NCBI GenBank assembly: GCA_963556195.1
Contig: CAUVYP010000262.1
Coordinates: 682,001 to 746,000 of the forward strand
Length of the DNA: 64,000 nucleotides
Direction: 5' to 3'
Source: Sepiola atlantica
Taxonomy: Eukaryota > Mollusca > Cephalopoda > Sepiida > Sepiolidae
The translations under genes were made by a program, and so were the position numbers. The notes beneath the pieces are model-generated. The model had not been told where the DNA came from. It was given only the letters and a program-made list of their open reading frames with translations, and searched no databases. Below, piece after piece: positions 24,401 to 36,688 of this stretch (the stretch's first letter is position 1; each line of letters starts with the position of its first letter).

Positions 24401-25347
24401 CAAAACATCAAAAAAATTTAGCGCGTTTTAAAGTTGATACCGCTTTTGTTTATAACTTCCACATTTATTCAAATTGTGCAACGAAACTTTGCAGACAGTC
24501 GTTTATAGGCCTTTCCTAGTGAAGTACCAAGTTTCAGAAGTGCAGCTCTAGTACTGCCGGAGATATGCCGATACAAACTGAATACGCAAAACATCAACAA
24601 AATTTAGCGCGTTTTAAAGTTGATATCGCTTTTGTTTATAACTTCCACATTTATTCGAATTGTGCAACGAAACTTTGCAGACAGTCGAGGATAGGCCTTT
24701 TCTACTGAAGTACCAAGTTTCAGAAGTGCAGCTCTAGTACTGCCGGAGATATGTCGATACAAACTGAATACGCAAAACATCAACAAAATTAAGCGCGTTT
24801 TAAAGTTGATATCGCTTTTGTTTATTACTTCCACATTTATTCGAATTGTGCAACGAAACTTTGCAGACAGTCGCGGATAGGCCTATTCTACTTAAGTACC
24901 AAGTTTCAGAAGTGCAGCTCTTGTACTGCGAGAGATATGTCGATACAAACTTAATACGCAAAACATCAACAAAATTTAGCGCGTTTTAAAGTTGATATCG
25001 CTTTTGTTTATAACTTCCACATTTATTCGAATTGTGCAACGAAACTTTGCAGACAACCGCGGAGCCACATTTTCTACTGAAGTACCAAGTTTCAGAAGTG
25101 CAGCTCTTGTACTGCCGGAGATATGTCGATACAAACTGAATACGCAAAACATCAACAAAATTTAGCGCGTTTTAAAGTTGATATCGCTTTTGTTTATAAC
25201 TTCCACATTTATTCGAATTGTGCAACGAAACTTTGCAGACCGTCGCGGATAGGCCTTTTCTAGTGAAGTACCAAGTTTCAGAAGTGCAGCTCTTTCACTG
25301 CCGGAGATATGTCGATACAAACTGAATACGAAAAAAATCAACAAAAT
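21443..25347. repeat. 21-monomer HOR, version 1 (3905 bp)
   Basis: It pairs with 25348-29252 at +3905 bp (21 x 186 minus a 1-bp deletion near 24322). The order of types is a b c d e f g h i j k l m n o p q r s h i. Useful markers are GAAGACAACCGTGGAGAC in b, GGGGGAGATATGTGG in d, CTACGTAAG with AAGTTCCAGAAG in f, CTATTCTACTTAAG in g, GGAGCCACATTTTCTAC in h, GACCGTCGCGG in i, GATATCACTTTTG in j, GACCACCGCGG in k, GGATCGGCC in l, and GAACGTTTTAAAGTGTATATC in m. Differences from version 2 are scattered single bases, more numerous than in the 35-43 kb pair. Confidence 0.9.
24047..24789. repeat. o-p-q-r cassette 3 (1-bp-deleted p)
   Basis: p reads CGCTAACAGCC near 24315, one G shorter than cassettes 1-2. 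q reads CGTTTATAGG with GATACCGC. It lies 42 monomers after cassette 2. Confidence 0.85.
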
Positions 25348-28300
25348 TTAGCGCGTTTTAAAGTTTATATCGCTTTTGTTTATAAATTCCACATTTATTC
25401 GAATTGTGCAACGAAACTTTGCAGACAACCGCGGAGACACATTTTCTACTGAAGTACCAAGTTTCAGAAGTGCAGCTTTTGTACTGCCGGAGATATGTCG
25501 ATACAAACTGAATACGCAAAACATCAACACAATTTAGCGCGTTTTAAAGTTGATATAACTTTTGTTTATAACTTCCACATTTATTCGAATTGTGCAACGA
25601 AACTTTGAAGACAACCGTGGAGACAAATTTACTACTGAAGTACCAAGTTTCAGAAGTGCAGCTCTTGTACTGCCGGAGATATGTCGATACAAACTTAATA
25701 CGCAAAACATCAACAAAATTTAGCGCGTTTTAAAGTTGATATCGCTTTTGTTTATAACTTCCACATTTATTCGAATTGTGCAACGAAACTTTGCAGACAA
25801 CCGCGGAGACACATTTACTACTGAAGTACCAAGTTTCAGAAGTGCAGCTCTTGTACTGCCGGAGTTATGTCGATACAAACTGAATACGCAAAACATCAAC
25901 AAAATTTAGCGCGTTTTAAAGGTGATATCGCTTTTGTTTATAACTTCCACATTTATTCGAATTGTGCGAGGAAACTTTGCAGACAGTCGCGGAGACACAT
26001 TTTCTACTGAAGTACCAAGTTTCAGAAGTGCAGCTCTTGTACTGCCGGAGATATGTGGATACAAACTGAATACGCAAAACATCAACAAAATTTAGCGCGT
26101 TTTAAAGTTGATATCGCTTTTGTTTATAACTTCCACATTTATTCGAATTGTGCAACGAAACTTTGCAGACAGTCGCGGATAGGCCTTTTCTACTGAAGTA
26201 CTAAGTTTCAGAAGTGCAGCTCTTGTACTGCCGGAGATATGTCGATACAAACTGAATACGCAAAACATCTAAAAAATTTAGCGCGTTTTAAAGTTGATAT
26301 CGCTTTTGTTTATAACTTCCACATTTATTCGAATTGTGCAACGAAACTTTGCAGACAGTCGCGGATAGGCCTTTTCTACGTAAGTACCAAGTTCCAGAAG
26401 TGCAGCGCTTGCACTGCCGGAGATATGTCGATACAAACTGAATACGAAAAACTTCAACAAAATTTAGCGCGTTTTAAAGTTGATATCGCTTTTGCTTATA
26501 ACTTCCACATTTATTCAAATTGTGCAAGGAAACTTTGCAGACAGTCGCGGATAGGCCTATTCTACTTAAGTACCAAGTTTCAGAAGTGCAGCTCTTGTAC
26601 TGCGAGAGATATGTCGATACAAACTTAATACGCAAAACATCAACAAAATTTAGCGAGTTTTAAAGTTGATATCGCTTTTGTTTATAACTTCCACATTTAT
26701 TCGAATTGTGCAACGAAACTTTGCAGACAACCGCGGAGCCACATTTTCTACTGAAGTACCAAGTTTCAGAAGTGCAGCTCTTGGACTGCCGGAGATATGT
26801 CGATAGAAACTGAATACGCAAAACATCAACAAAATTTAGCGCGTTTTAAAGTTGATATCGCTTTTGTTTATAACTTCCACATTTATTCGAATTGTGCAAC
26901 GAAACTTTGCAGACCGTCGCGGATAGGCCTTGGCTAGTGAAGTACCAAGTTTAAGAAGTGCAGCTCTTTCACTGCCGGAGATATGTCGATACAAACTGAA
27001 TACGCAAAACATCAACAAAATTTAGCGCGTTTTGAAGTTGATATCACTTTTGTTTATAAATTCCACATTTATTCGAATTGTGCAACGAAACTTTGCAGAC
27101 AACCGCGGAGACACATTTACTACTGAAGTACCAAGTTTCAGAAGTGCAGCTCTTGTACTGCCGGAGATATGTCGATACAAACTGAATACGCAAAACATCA
27201 ACAAAATTTAGCGCGTTTTAAAGTTGATATCGCTTTTGTTTATAACTTCCACATTTATTCGAATTGTGCAACGAAACTTTGCAGACCACCGCGGAGACAC
27301 ATTTTCCACTGAAGTACCAAGTTTCAGAAGTGCAGCTCTTGCACTGCCGGAGATATGTCGATACAAACTGCATACGCAAAACATCAACAAAATTTAGCGC
27401 GTTTTAAAGTTGATATCGCTTTTGTTTATCACTTCCACATTTATTCGAATTGTGCAACGAAACTTTGCAGACAGTCGCGGATCGGCCTTTTCTACTGAAG
27501 TACTAAGTTTCAGAAGTGCAGCTCTAGTACTGCCGGAGATATGTCGATACAAACTGAATACGCAAAACATCAACAAAATTTAGAACGTTTTAAAGTGTAT
27601 ATCGCTTTTGTTCATAACTTCCACATTTATTCGAATTGTGCAACGAAACTTTGCAGACAGTCGCGGAGACACATGTTCTACTCAAGTACCAAGTTTCAGA
27701 AGTGCAGCACTTGTACTGCCGGAGATATGTCGATACAAACTTAATACGCAAAACATCAACAAAATTTAGCGCGTTTTAAAGTTGATATCGCTTTTGTTTA
27801 TAACTTCCACATTTATTCGAATTGTGCAACGAAACTTTGCAGACAACCACGGAGACACATTTACTACTGAAGTACCAAGTTTCAGAAGTGCAGCTCTTTT
27901 ACTGCCGGAGATATGTCGATACAAACGTAATACGCAAAACATCAACAAAATTTAGCGCGTTTTAAAGGTGATATCGCTTTTGTTTATAACTTCCACATTT
28001 ATTCGAATTGTGCAACGAAACTTTGCAGACAGTCGCGGATAGGCCTTTTCTAGTGAAGTACCAAGTTTCAGAAGTGCAGCTCTAGTACTGCCGGAGATAT
28101 GTCGATACAAACTGAATACGCAAAACATCAAAAAAATTTAGCGCGTTTTAAAGTTGATATCGCTTTTGTTTATAACTTCCACATTTATTCAAATTGTGCA
28201 ACGAAACTTTGCAGACAGTCGCTAACAGCCTTTCCTAGTGATGTACCAAGTTTCAGAAGTGCAGCTCTAGTACTGCCGGAGATATGTCGATACAAACTGA

Positions 28301-29252
28301 ATACGCAAAACATCAAAAAAATTTAGCGCGTTTTAAAGTTGATACCGCTTTTGTTTATAACTTCCACATTTATTCAAATTGTGCAACGAAACTTTGCAGA
28401 CAGTCGTTTATAGGCCTTTCCTAGTGAAGTACCAAGTTTCAGAAGTGCAGCTCTAGTACTGCCGGAGATATGCCGATACAAACTGAATACGCAAAACATC
28501 AACAAAATTTAGCGCGTTTTAAAGTTGATATCGCTTTTGTTTATAACTTCCACATTTATTCGAATTGTGCAACGAAACTTTGCAGACAGTCGAGGATAGG
28601 CCTTTTCTACTGAAGTACCAAGTTTCAGAAGTGCAGCTCTAGTACTGCCGGAGATATGTCGATACAAACTGAATACGCAAAACATCAACAAAATTAAGCG
28701 CGTTTTAAAGTTGATATCGCTTTTGTTTATTACTTCCACATTTATTCGAATTGTGCAACGAAACTGTGCAGACAGTCGCGGATAGGCCTATTCTACTCAA
28801 GTACCAAGTTTCAGAAGTGCAGCTCTTGTACTGCGAGAGATATGTCGATACAAACTTAATACGCAAAACATCAACAAAATTTAGCGCGTTTTAAAGTTGA
28901 TATCGCTTTTGTTTATAACTTCCACATTTATTCGAATTGTGCAACGAAACTTTGCAGACAACCGCGGAGCCACATTTTCTACTGAAGTACCAAGTTTCAG
29001 AAGTGCAGCTCTTGTACTGCCGGAGATATGTCGATACAAACTGAATACGCAAAACATCAACAAAATTTAGCGCGTTTTAAAGTTGATATCGCTTTTGTTT
29101 ATAACTTCCACATTTATTCGAATTGTGCAACGAAACTTTGCAGACCGTCGCGGATAGGCCTTTTCTAGTGAAGTACCAAGTTTCAGAAGTGCAGCTCTTT
29201 CACTGCCGGAGATATGTCGATACAAACTGAATACGCAAAACATCAACAAAAT
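25348..29252. repeat. 21-monomer HOR, version 2 (3905 bp)
   Basis: Tandem copy of 21443-25347 with the same type order and the same 1-bp deletion (near 28226). The first monomer mixes a states (GTTTATATCGC, GCAGCTTTTGTAC) with TATAAATTCC, a state of j, so the boundary between versions carries a conversion-like patch. Local changes include GTTATGTCG near 25863 and CGGCTTGGCTAG-like text near 26926. Confidence 0.9.
27952..28694. repeat. o-p-q-r cassette 4 (1-bp-deleted p)
   Basis: Same states as cassette 3, 21 monomers (3905 bp) further on, as part of HOR version 2. Confidence 0.85.
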
Positions 29253-30368
29253 TTAGCGCGTTTTAAAGTTGATATCACTTTTGTTTATAAAGTCCACATT
29301 TATTCGAATTGTGCAACGAAACTTTGCAGACAACCGCGGAGACACATTTACTACTGAAGTACCAAGTTTCAGAAGTGCAGCTCTTGTACTGCCGGAGATA
29401 TGTCGATACAAACTGAATACGCAAAACATCAACAAAATTTAGCGCGTTTTAAAGTTGATATCGCTTTTGTTTATAACTTCTACATTTATTCGAATTGTGC
29501 GAGGAAACTTTGCAGACAGTCGTGGAGACACATTTTCTACTGGAGATCCAAGTTTCAGAAGTGCAGCTCTTGTACTGCCGGAGATATGTCGATACAAACT
29601 GAATACGCAAAACATCAACAAAATTTAGCGCGTTTTAAAGTTGATATCGCTTTTGTTTATAACTTCCACATTTATTCGAATTGTGCAACGAAACTTTGCA
29701 GACCACCGCGGAGACACATTTTCCACTGAAGTACCAAGTTTCAGAAGTGCAGCTCTTGCACTGCAGGAGATATGTCGATACAAACTGAATACGCAAAACA
29801 TCAACAAAATTTAGCGCGTTTTAAAGTTGATATCGCTTTTGTTTATCACTTCCACATTTATTCGAATTGTGCAACGAAACTTTGCAGACAGTCGCGGATC
29901 GGCCTTTTCTACTGAAGTACTAAGTTTCAGAAGTGCAGCTCTAGTACTGCCGGAGATATGTCGATACAAACTGAATACGCAAAACATCAACAAAATTTAG
30001 AACGTTTTAAAGTGTATATCGCTTTTGTTCATAACTTCCACATTTATTCGAATTGTGCAACGAAACTTTTCAGACAGTCGCGGAGACACATGTTCTACTG
30101 AAGTACCAAGTTTCAGAAGTGCAGCACTTGTACTGCCGGAGATATGTCGATACAAACTTAATACGCAAAACATCAACAAAATTTAGCGCGTTTTAAAGTT
30201 GATATCGCTTTTGTTTATAACTTCCACATTTATTCGAATTGTGCAACGAAACTTTGCAGACAACCACGGAGACACATTTACTACTGAAGTACCAAGTTTC
30301 AGAAGTGCAGCTCTTGTACTGCCGGAGATATGTCGATACAAACTGAATACGCAAAACATCAACACAAT

Positions 30369-31111
30369 TTAGCGCGTTTTAAAGGTGATATCGCTTTTGT
30401 TTATAACTTCCACATTTATTCGAATTGTGCAACGAAACTTTGCAGACAGTCGCGGATAGGCCTTTTCTAGTGAAGTACCAAGTTTCAGAAGTGCAGCTCT
30501 AGTACTGCCGGAGATATGTCGATACAAACTGAATACGCAAAACATCAAAAAAATTGAGCGCGTTTTAAAGTTGATATCGCTTTTGTTTATAACTTCCACA
30601 TTTATTCAAATTGTGCAACGAAACTTTGCAGACAGTCGCTAACAGCCTTTCCTAGTGATGTACCAAGTTTCAGAAGTGCAGCTCTAGTACTGCCGGAGAT
30701 ATGTCGATACAAACTGAATACGCAAAACATCAAAAAAATTTAGCGCGTTTTAAAGTTGATACCGCTTTTGTTTATAACTTCCACATTTATTCAAATTGTG
30801 CAACGAAACTTTGCAGACAGTCGTTTATAGGCCTTTCCTAGTGAAGTACCAAGTTTCAGAAGTGCAGCTCTAGTATATCCGGAGATATGCCGATACAAAC
30901 TGAATACGCAATACATCAACAAAATTTAGCGCGTTTTAAAGTTGATATCGCTTTTGTTTATAACTTCCACATTTATTCGAATTGTGCAACGAAACTTTGC
31001 AGACAGTCGAGGATAGGCCTTTTCTACTGAAGTACCAAGTTTCAGAAGTGCAGCTCTTGTACTGCCGGAGATATGTCGATACAAACTGAATACGCAAAAC
31101 ATCAACAAAAT
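30369..31111. repeat. o-p-q-r cassette 5 (1-bp-deleted p)
   Basis: Same states as cassettes 3-4, 13 monomers after cassette 4. p starts with ATTGAGCGCG, and the q/r boundary has GTATATCCGGAG near 30873. Confidence 0.85.
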
Positions 31112-32227
31112 TTAGCGCGTTTTAAAGTTGATATCGCTTTTGTTTATAACTTCTACATTTATTCGAATTGTGCGAGGAAACTTTGCAGACAGTCGTGGAG
31201 ACACATTTTCTACTGGAGATCCAAGTTTCAGAAGTGCAGCTCTTGTACTGCCGGAGATATGTCGATACAAACTGAATACGCAAAACATCAACAAAATTTA
31301 GCGCGTTTTAAAGTTGATATCGCTTTTGTTTATGACTTCCACATTTATTCGAATTGTTCAACGAAACTTTGCAGACAGTCCTGGATAAGCCTTTTCTACT
31401 GAAGTACCAAGTTTCAGAAGTGCAGCATTTGTAATGCCGGAGATATGTCGATACAAACTGAATACGCAAAACATCAACAAAATTTAGCGCGTTTTAAAGT
31501 TGATATCGCTTTTGTTTATAACTTCCACATTTATTCGAATCGTGTAACGAAACTTTGCAGACAGTCGCGGATAGGCATTTTCTACTGAAGTACTAAGTTT
31601 CAGAAGTGAAGCTCTAGTACTGCTGGAGATATGTCGATACAAACTTAATACGCAAAACATCACCATAATTTAGCGCGTTTTAAAGTTGATATCGCCTGTG
31701 TTTATAACTTCCACATTTATTCGAATTGTGCAACGAAACTTTGCAGACAACCGCGGAGACACATTTTCCACTAAAGTACACAGTTTCAGAAGTGCAGCTC
31801 TTGCACTGCCGGAGATATGTCGATACAAACTGAATACGCAAAACATCAACAAAATTTAGCGCGTTTTAAAGTTGATATCGCTTTTGTTTATAACTTCCAC
31901 ATTTATTCGAATTGTGCAACGAAACTTTGCAGACAGTCGCGGATAGGCCTTTTCTACTGAAGTACCAAGTTTCAGAAGTGCAGCTCTTGTAATGTCGGAG
32001 ATATGTCGATACAAACTGAATACGCAAAACATCAACAAAATTTAGCGCGTTTTAAAGTTGATATCGCTTTTGATTATAACTTCCACATTTATTCGAATTG
32101 TGCGACGAAACTTTGCAGACAGTCGCGGATAGGCCTTTTTTACTGAAGTACCAAGTCTCAGAAGTGCAGATCTTGTACTGGGGGAGATATGTGGATACAA
32201 ACTGAATACGCAAAACATCAACAAAAT
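31112..32227. repeat. x-y-z-w-A-B cassette inside version 3
   Basis: It matches 20327-21442 in order, with point changes such as TATTCGAATTGTTCAACG near 31348, GACAGTCCTGGATAAGCC near 31375, and CATCACCATAATTTAGCG near 31659. Its presence between r and e indicates that these types belong to the same ancestral HOR as a-s and that versions 1-2 lost them. Confidence 0.8.
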
Positions 32228-33157
32228 TTAGCGCGTTTTAAAGTTGATATCGCTTTTGTTTATAACTTCCACATTTATTCGAATTGTGCAACGAAACTTT
32301 GCAGACAGTCGCGGAGACACATGTTCTACTGAAGTACCAAGTTTCAGAAGTGCAGCTCTTGTACTGCCGGAGATATGTCGATACAAACTGAATACGCAAA
32401 ACATCAACAAAATTTAGCGCGTTTTAAAGTTGATATCGCTTTTGTTTATAACTTCCACATTTATTCGAATTGTGCAACGAAACTTTGCAGACAGTCGCGG
32501 ATAGGCCTTTTCTACGTAAGTACACAGTTTCAGAAGTGCAGCGCTGGCACTGCCGGAGATATGTCGATACAAACTGAATACGAAAAACTTCAACAAAATT
32601 TAGCGCGTTTTAAAGTTGATATCGCTTTTGTTTATAACTTCCACATTTATTCAAATTGTGCAAGGAAACTTTGCAGACAGTCGCGGATAGGCCTATTCTA
32701 CTTAAGTACCAAGTTTCAGAAGTGCAGCTCTTGTACTGCGAGAGATATGTCGATACAAACTTAATACGCAAAACATCAACAAAATTTAGCGCGTTTTAAA
32801 GTTGATATCGCTTTTGTTTATAACTTCCACATTTATTCGAATTGTGCAACGAAACTTTGCAGACAACCGCGGAGCCACATTTTCTACTGAAGTACCAAGT
32901 TTCAGAAGTGCAGCTCTTGTACTGCCGGAGATATGTCGATAGAAACTGAATACGCAAAACATCAACAAAATTTAGCGCGTTTTAAAGTTGATATCGCTTT
33001 TGTTTATAACTTCCACATTTATTCGAATTGTGCAACGAAACTTTGCAGACCGTCGCGGATAGGCCTTTTCTAGTGAAGTACCAAGTTTCAGAAGTGCAGC
33101 TCTTTCACTGCCGGAGATATGTCGATACAAACTGAATACGCAAAGCATCAACAAAAT

Positions 33158-35016
33158 TTAGCGCGTTTTAAAGTTGATATCACTTTTGTTTATAACTTCC
33201 ACATTTATTCGAATTGTGCAACGAAACTTTGCAGACAACCGCGGAGACACATTTACTACTGAAGTACCAAGTTTCAGAAGTGCAGCTCTAGTACTGCCGG
33301 AGATATGTCGATACAAACTGAATACGCAAAACATCAACAAAATTTAGCGCGTTTTAAAGTTGATATCGCTTTTGTTTATAACTTGTACATTTATTCGAAT
33401 TGTGCGAGGAAACTTTGCAGACAGTCGTGGAGACACATTTTCTACTGGAGATCCAAGTTTCAGAAGTGCAGCTCTTGTACTGCCGGAGATATGTCGATAC
33501 AAACTGAATACGCAAAACATCAACAAAATTTAGCGCGTTTTAAAGTTGATATCGCTTTTGTTTATAACTTCCACATTTATTCGAATTGTGCAACGAAACT
33601 TTGCAGACCACCGCGGAGACACATTTTCCACTGAAGTACCAAGTTTCAGAAGTGCAGCACTTGTACTGCCGGAGATATGTCGATACAAACTGAATACGCA
33701 AAACATCAACAAAATTTAGCGCGTTTTAAAGTTGATATCGCTTTTGTTTATCACTTCCACATTTATTCGAATTGTGCAACGAAACTTTGCAGACAGTCGC
33801 GGATCGGCCTTTTCTACTGAAGTACTAAGTTTCAGAAGTGCAGCTCTTGTACTGCCGGAGATATGTCGATACAAACTGAATACGCAAAACATCAACAAAA
33901 TTTAGAACGTTTTAAAGTGTATATCGCTTTTGTTCATAACTTCCACATTTATTCGAATTGTGCAACGAAACTTTGCAGACAGTCGCGGAGACACATGTTC
34001 TACTGAAGTACCAAGTTTCAGAAGTGCAGCACTTGTACTGCCGGAGATATGTCGATACAAACTTAATACGCAAAACATCAACAAAATTTAGCGCGTTTTA
34101 AAGTTGATATCGCTTTTGTTTATAACTTCCACATTTATTCGAATTGTGCAACGAAACTTTGCAGACAACCACGGAGACACATTTACTACTGAAGTACCAA
34201 CTTTCAGAAGTGCAGCTCTTGTACTGCCGGAGATATGTCGATACAAACTGAATACGCAAAACATCAACAAAATTTAGCGCGTTTTAAAGGTGATATCGCT
34301 TTTGTTTATAACTTCCACATTTATTCGAATTGTGCAACGAAACTTTGCAGACAGTCGCGGATAGGCCTTTTCTAGTGAAGTACCAAGTTTCAGAAGTTCA
34401 GCTCTAGTACTGCCGGAGATATGTCGATACAAACTGAATACGCAAAACATCAAAAAAATTGAGCGCGTTTTAAAGTTGATATCGCTTTTGTTTATAACTT
34501 CCACATTTATTCAAATTGTGCAACGAACCTTTGCAGACAGTCGCTAACAGCCTTTCCTAGTGATGTACCAAGTTTCAGAAGTGCAGCTCTAGTACTGCCG
34601 GAGATATGTCGATACAAACTGAATACGCAAAACATCAAAAAAATTTAGCGCGTTTTAAAGTTGATACCGCTTTTGTTTATAACTTCCACATTTATTCAAA
34701 TTGTGCAACGAAACTTTGCAGACAGTCGTTTATAGGCCTTTCCTAGTGAAGTACCAAGTTTCAGAAGTGCAGCTCTAGTACTGCCGGAGATATGCCGATA
34801 CAAACTGAATACGCAAAACATCAACAAAATTTAGCGCGTTTTAAAGTTGATATCGCTTTTGTTTATAACTTCCACATTTATTCGAATTGTGCAACGAAAC
34901 TTTGCAGACAGTCGAGGATAGGCCTTTTCTACTGAAGTACCAAGTTTCAGAAGTGCAGCTCTAGTACTGCCGGAGATATGTCGATACAAACTGAATACGC
35001 AAAACATCAACAAAAT
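33158..35016. repeat. 21-monomer HOR, version 4, partial (10 monomers)
   Basis: j x k l m n o p q r matches 29253-31111 at +3905 bp, for example TACTGGAGATCCAAG near 33443, GACCACCGCGG near 33606, GAACGTTTTAAAGTGTATATC near 33905 and CGTTTATAGGCC near 34727. After r (34831) the sequence enters a different unit at 35017 instead of x. Confidence 0.88.
34274..35016. repeat. o-p-q-r cassette 6 (1-bp-deleted p)
   Basis: Same states as cassette 5, 21 monomers on. It shares ATTGAGCGCG at the p start and has its own CGAACCTTTGC near 34526. Confidence 0.85.
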
Positions 35017-35388
35017 TAAGCGCGTTTAAAAGTTGATATCGCTTTTGTTTATTACTTCTACATTTATTCGAATTGTGCAACGAAACTTTGCAGACAACCG
35101 CGGAGACACATTTACTACTGAAGTACCAAGTTTCAGAAGTGCAGCTCTTGTACTGCCGGAGATATTTCGATACAAACTGAATACGCAAAACATCAACAAA
35201 ATTTAGCGCGTTTTAAAGTTGATATCGCTTTTGTTTATAACTTCCACATTTATTCGAATTGTGCGAGGAAACTTTGCAGACAGTCGCGGATAGGCCTTTT
35301 CTGCTGAAGTACCAAGTTTCAGAAGTGCAGCTTTTGTAATGCCGGAGATATCTCGATACAAACTGAATACGCAAAACATCAACAAAAT

Positions 35389-35573
35389 TTAGCGCGTTTT
35401 AAAGTTGATATCGCTTTTGTTTATAACTTATACATTTATTCGAATTGTGAACGAAACTTTGCAGACAGTATCGGATAGGCCTTTACTACTGAAGTACCAA
35501 GTTTCAGAAGTGCAGCTCTAGTACTGGCGGAGATATGTCGATACAAACTTAATACGCAAAACATCAACACAAT
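35389..35573. repeat. 185-bp monomer with 1-bp deletion (shared with 39293-39477)
   Basis: GTGCAACGAAAC has become GTGAACGAAAC near 35446. TATAACTTATACATTT and GACAGTATCGGATAGG also mark it. The copy at 39293-39477 has all three, as expected for the 3904-bp duplication. Confidence 0.85.
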
Positions 35574-36317
35574 TTAGCGCGTTTTAAAGTTGATATCGCT
35601 TTTGTTTATAACTTCCACATTTATTCGAATTGTGCAACGAAACTTTGCAGACAGTCGCGGATAGGCCTTTTCTACTGAAGTACTAAGTTTCAGAAGTGCA
35701 GCTCTAGTACTGGCGGAGATATGTCGATACAAACTTAATACGCAAAACATCAACACAATTTAGCGCGTTTTAAAGTTGATATCGCTTGTGTTTATAACTT
35801 CCACATTTATTCGAATTGTGAAACGAAACTTTGCAGACAACCGCGGAGACACATTTTCCACTGAAGTACCAAGTTTCAGAAGTGCAGCTCTTGCACTGCT
35901 GGAGATATGTCGATACAAACTGAATACGCAAAACATCAACAAAATTTTGCGCGTTTTAAAGTTTATATCGCTTTTGTTTATCACTTCCACATTTATTCGA
36001 ATTGTGCCACGAAACTTTGCAGACAGTCGCGGATAGGCCTTTTCTACTGAAGTACTAAGTTTCAGAAGTGCAGCACTAGTACTGCACGAGATATGTCGAT
36101 ACAAACTGAATACGCAAAACATCAACAAAATTTAGCGCGTTTTAAAGTTGATATCGCTTTTGTTTATAACTTCCACATTTATTCGAATTGTGCAACGAAA
36201 CTTTGCAGACAGTCGCGGATAGGCCTTTTCTACTGAAGTACCAAGTTTCAGAAGTGCAGCTCTAGTACTGCCGGAGATATGTCGATACAAACTGAATACG
36301 CAAAACATCAAAAAAAT

Positions 36318-36688
36318 TTAGCGCGTTTTAAAGTTGATATCGCTTTTGTTTATAACTTCCACATTTATTCAAATTGTGCAACGAAACTTTGCAGACAGTC
36401 GCTAACAGCCTTTCCTAGTGATGTACCAAGTTTACGAAGTGCAGCTCTTGTACTGCCGGAGATATGTCGATACAAACTGAATACGCAAAACATCAAAAAA
36501 ATTTAGCGCGTTTTAAAGTTGATACCGCTTTTGTTTATAACTTCCACATTTATGCAAATTGTGCAACGAAACTTTGCAGACAGTCGCGGATAGGCCTTTC
36601 CTAGTGAAGTACCAAGTTTCAGAAGTGCAGCTCTAGTACTGCCGGAGATATGCCGATACAAACTGAATACGCAAAACATCAACAAAAT
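36318..36688. repeat. p-q pair 7 (1-bp-deleted p)
   Basis: p has CGCTAACAGCC and GTTTACGAAGTG. q has GATACCGC and TATGCAAATTG, but CGCGGATAGG in place of the usual q text. The following monomer is not r, and the preceding one lacks the o marker AAAGGTGATATC. Confidence 0.8.

Larger units (their letters stand above)
29253..33157. repeat. 21-monomer HOR, version 3 with rearranged content (3905 bp)
   Basis: The length is the same 21 monomers, but the order is j x k l m n o p q r x y z w A B/d e f g h i. The a-b-c-d part of versions 1-2 is replaced by the x-to-B cassette. The monomer at 32042 is a chimera: GATTATAACTTCC and GCGACGAAAC like B at left, CTTGTACTGGGGGAGATATG like d at right. The p monomer keeps the 1-bp deletion of the other versions. 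The next unit starts at 33158 with the same j-x-k order. Confidence 0.85.
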
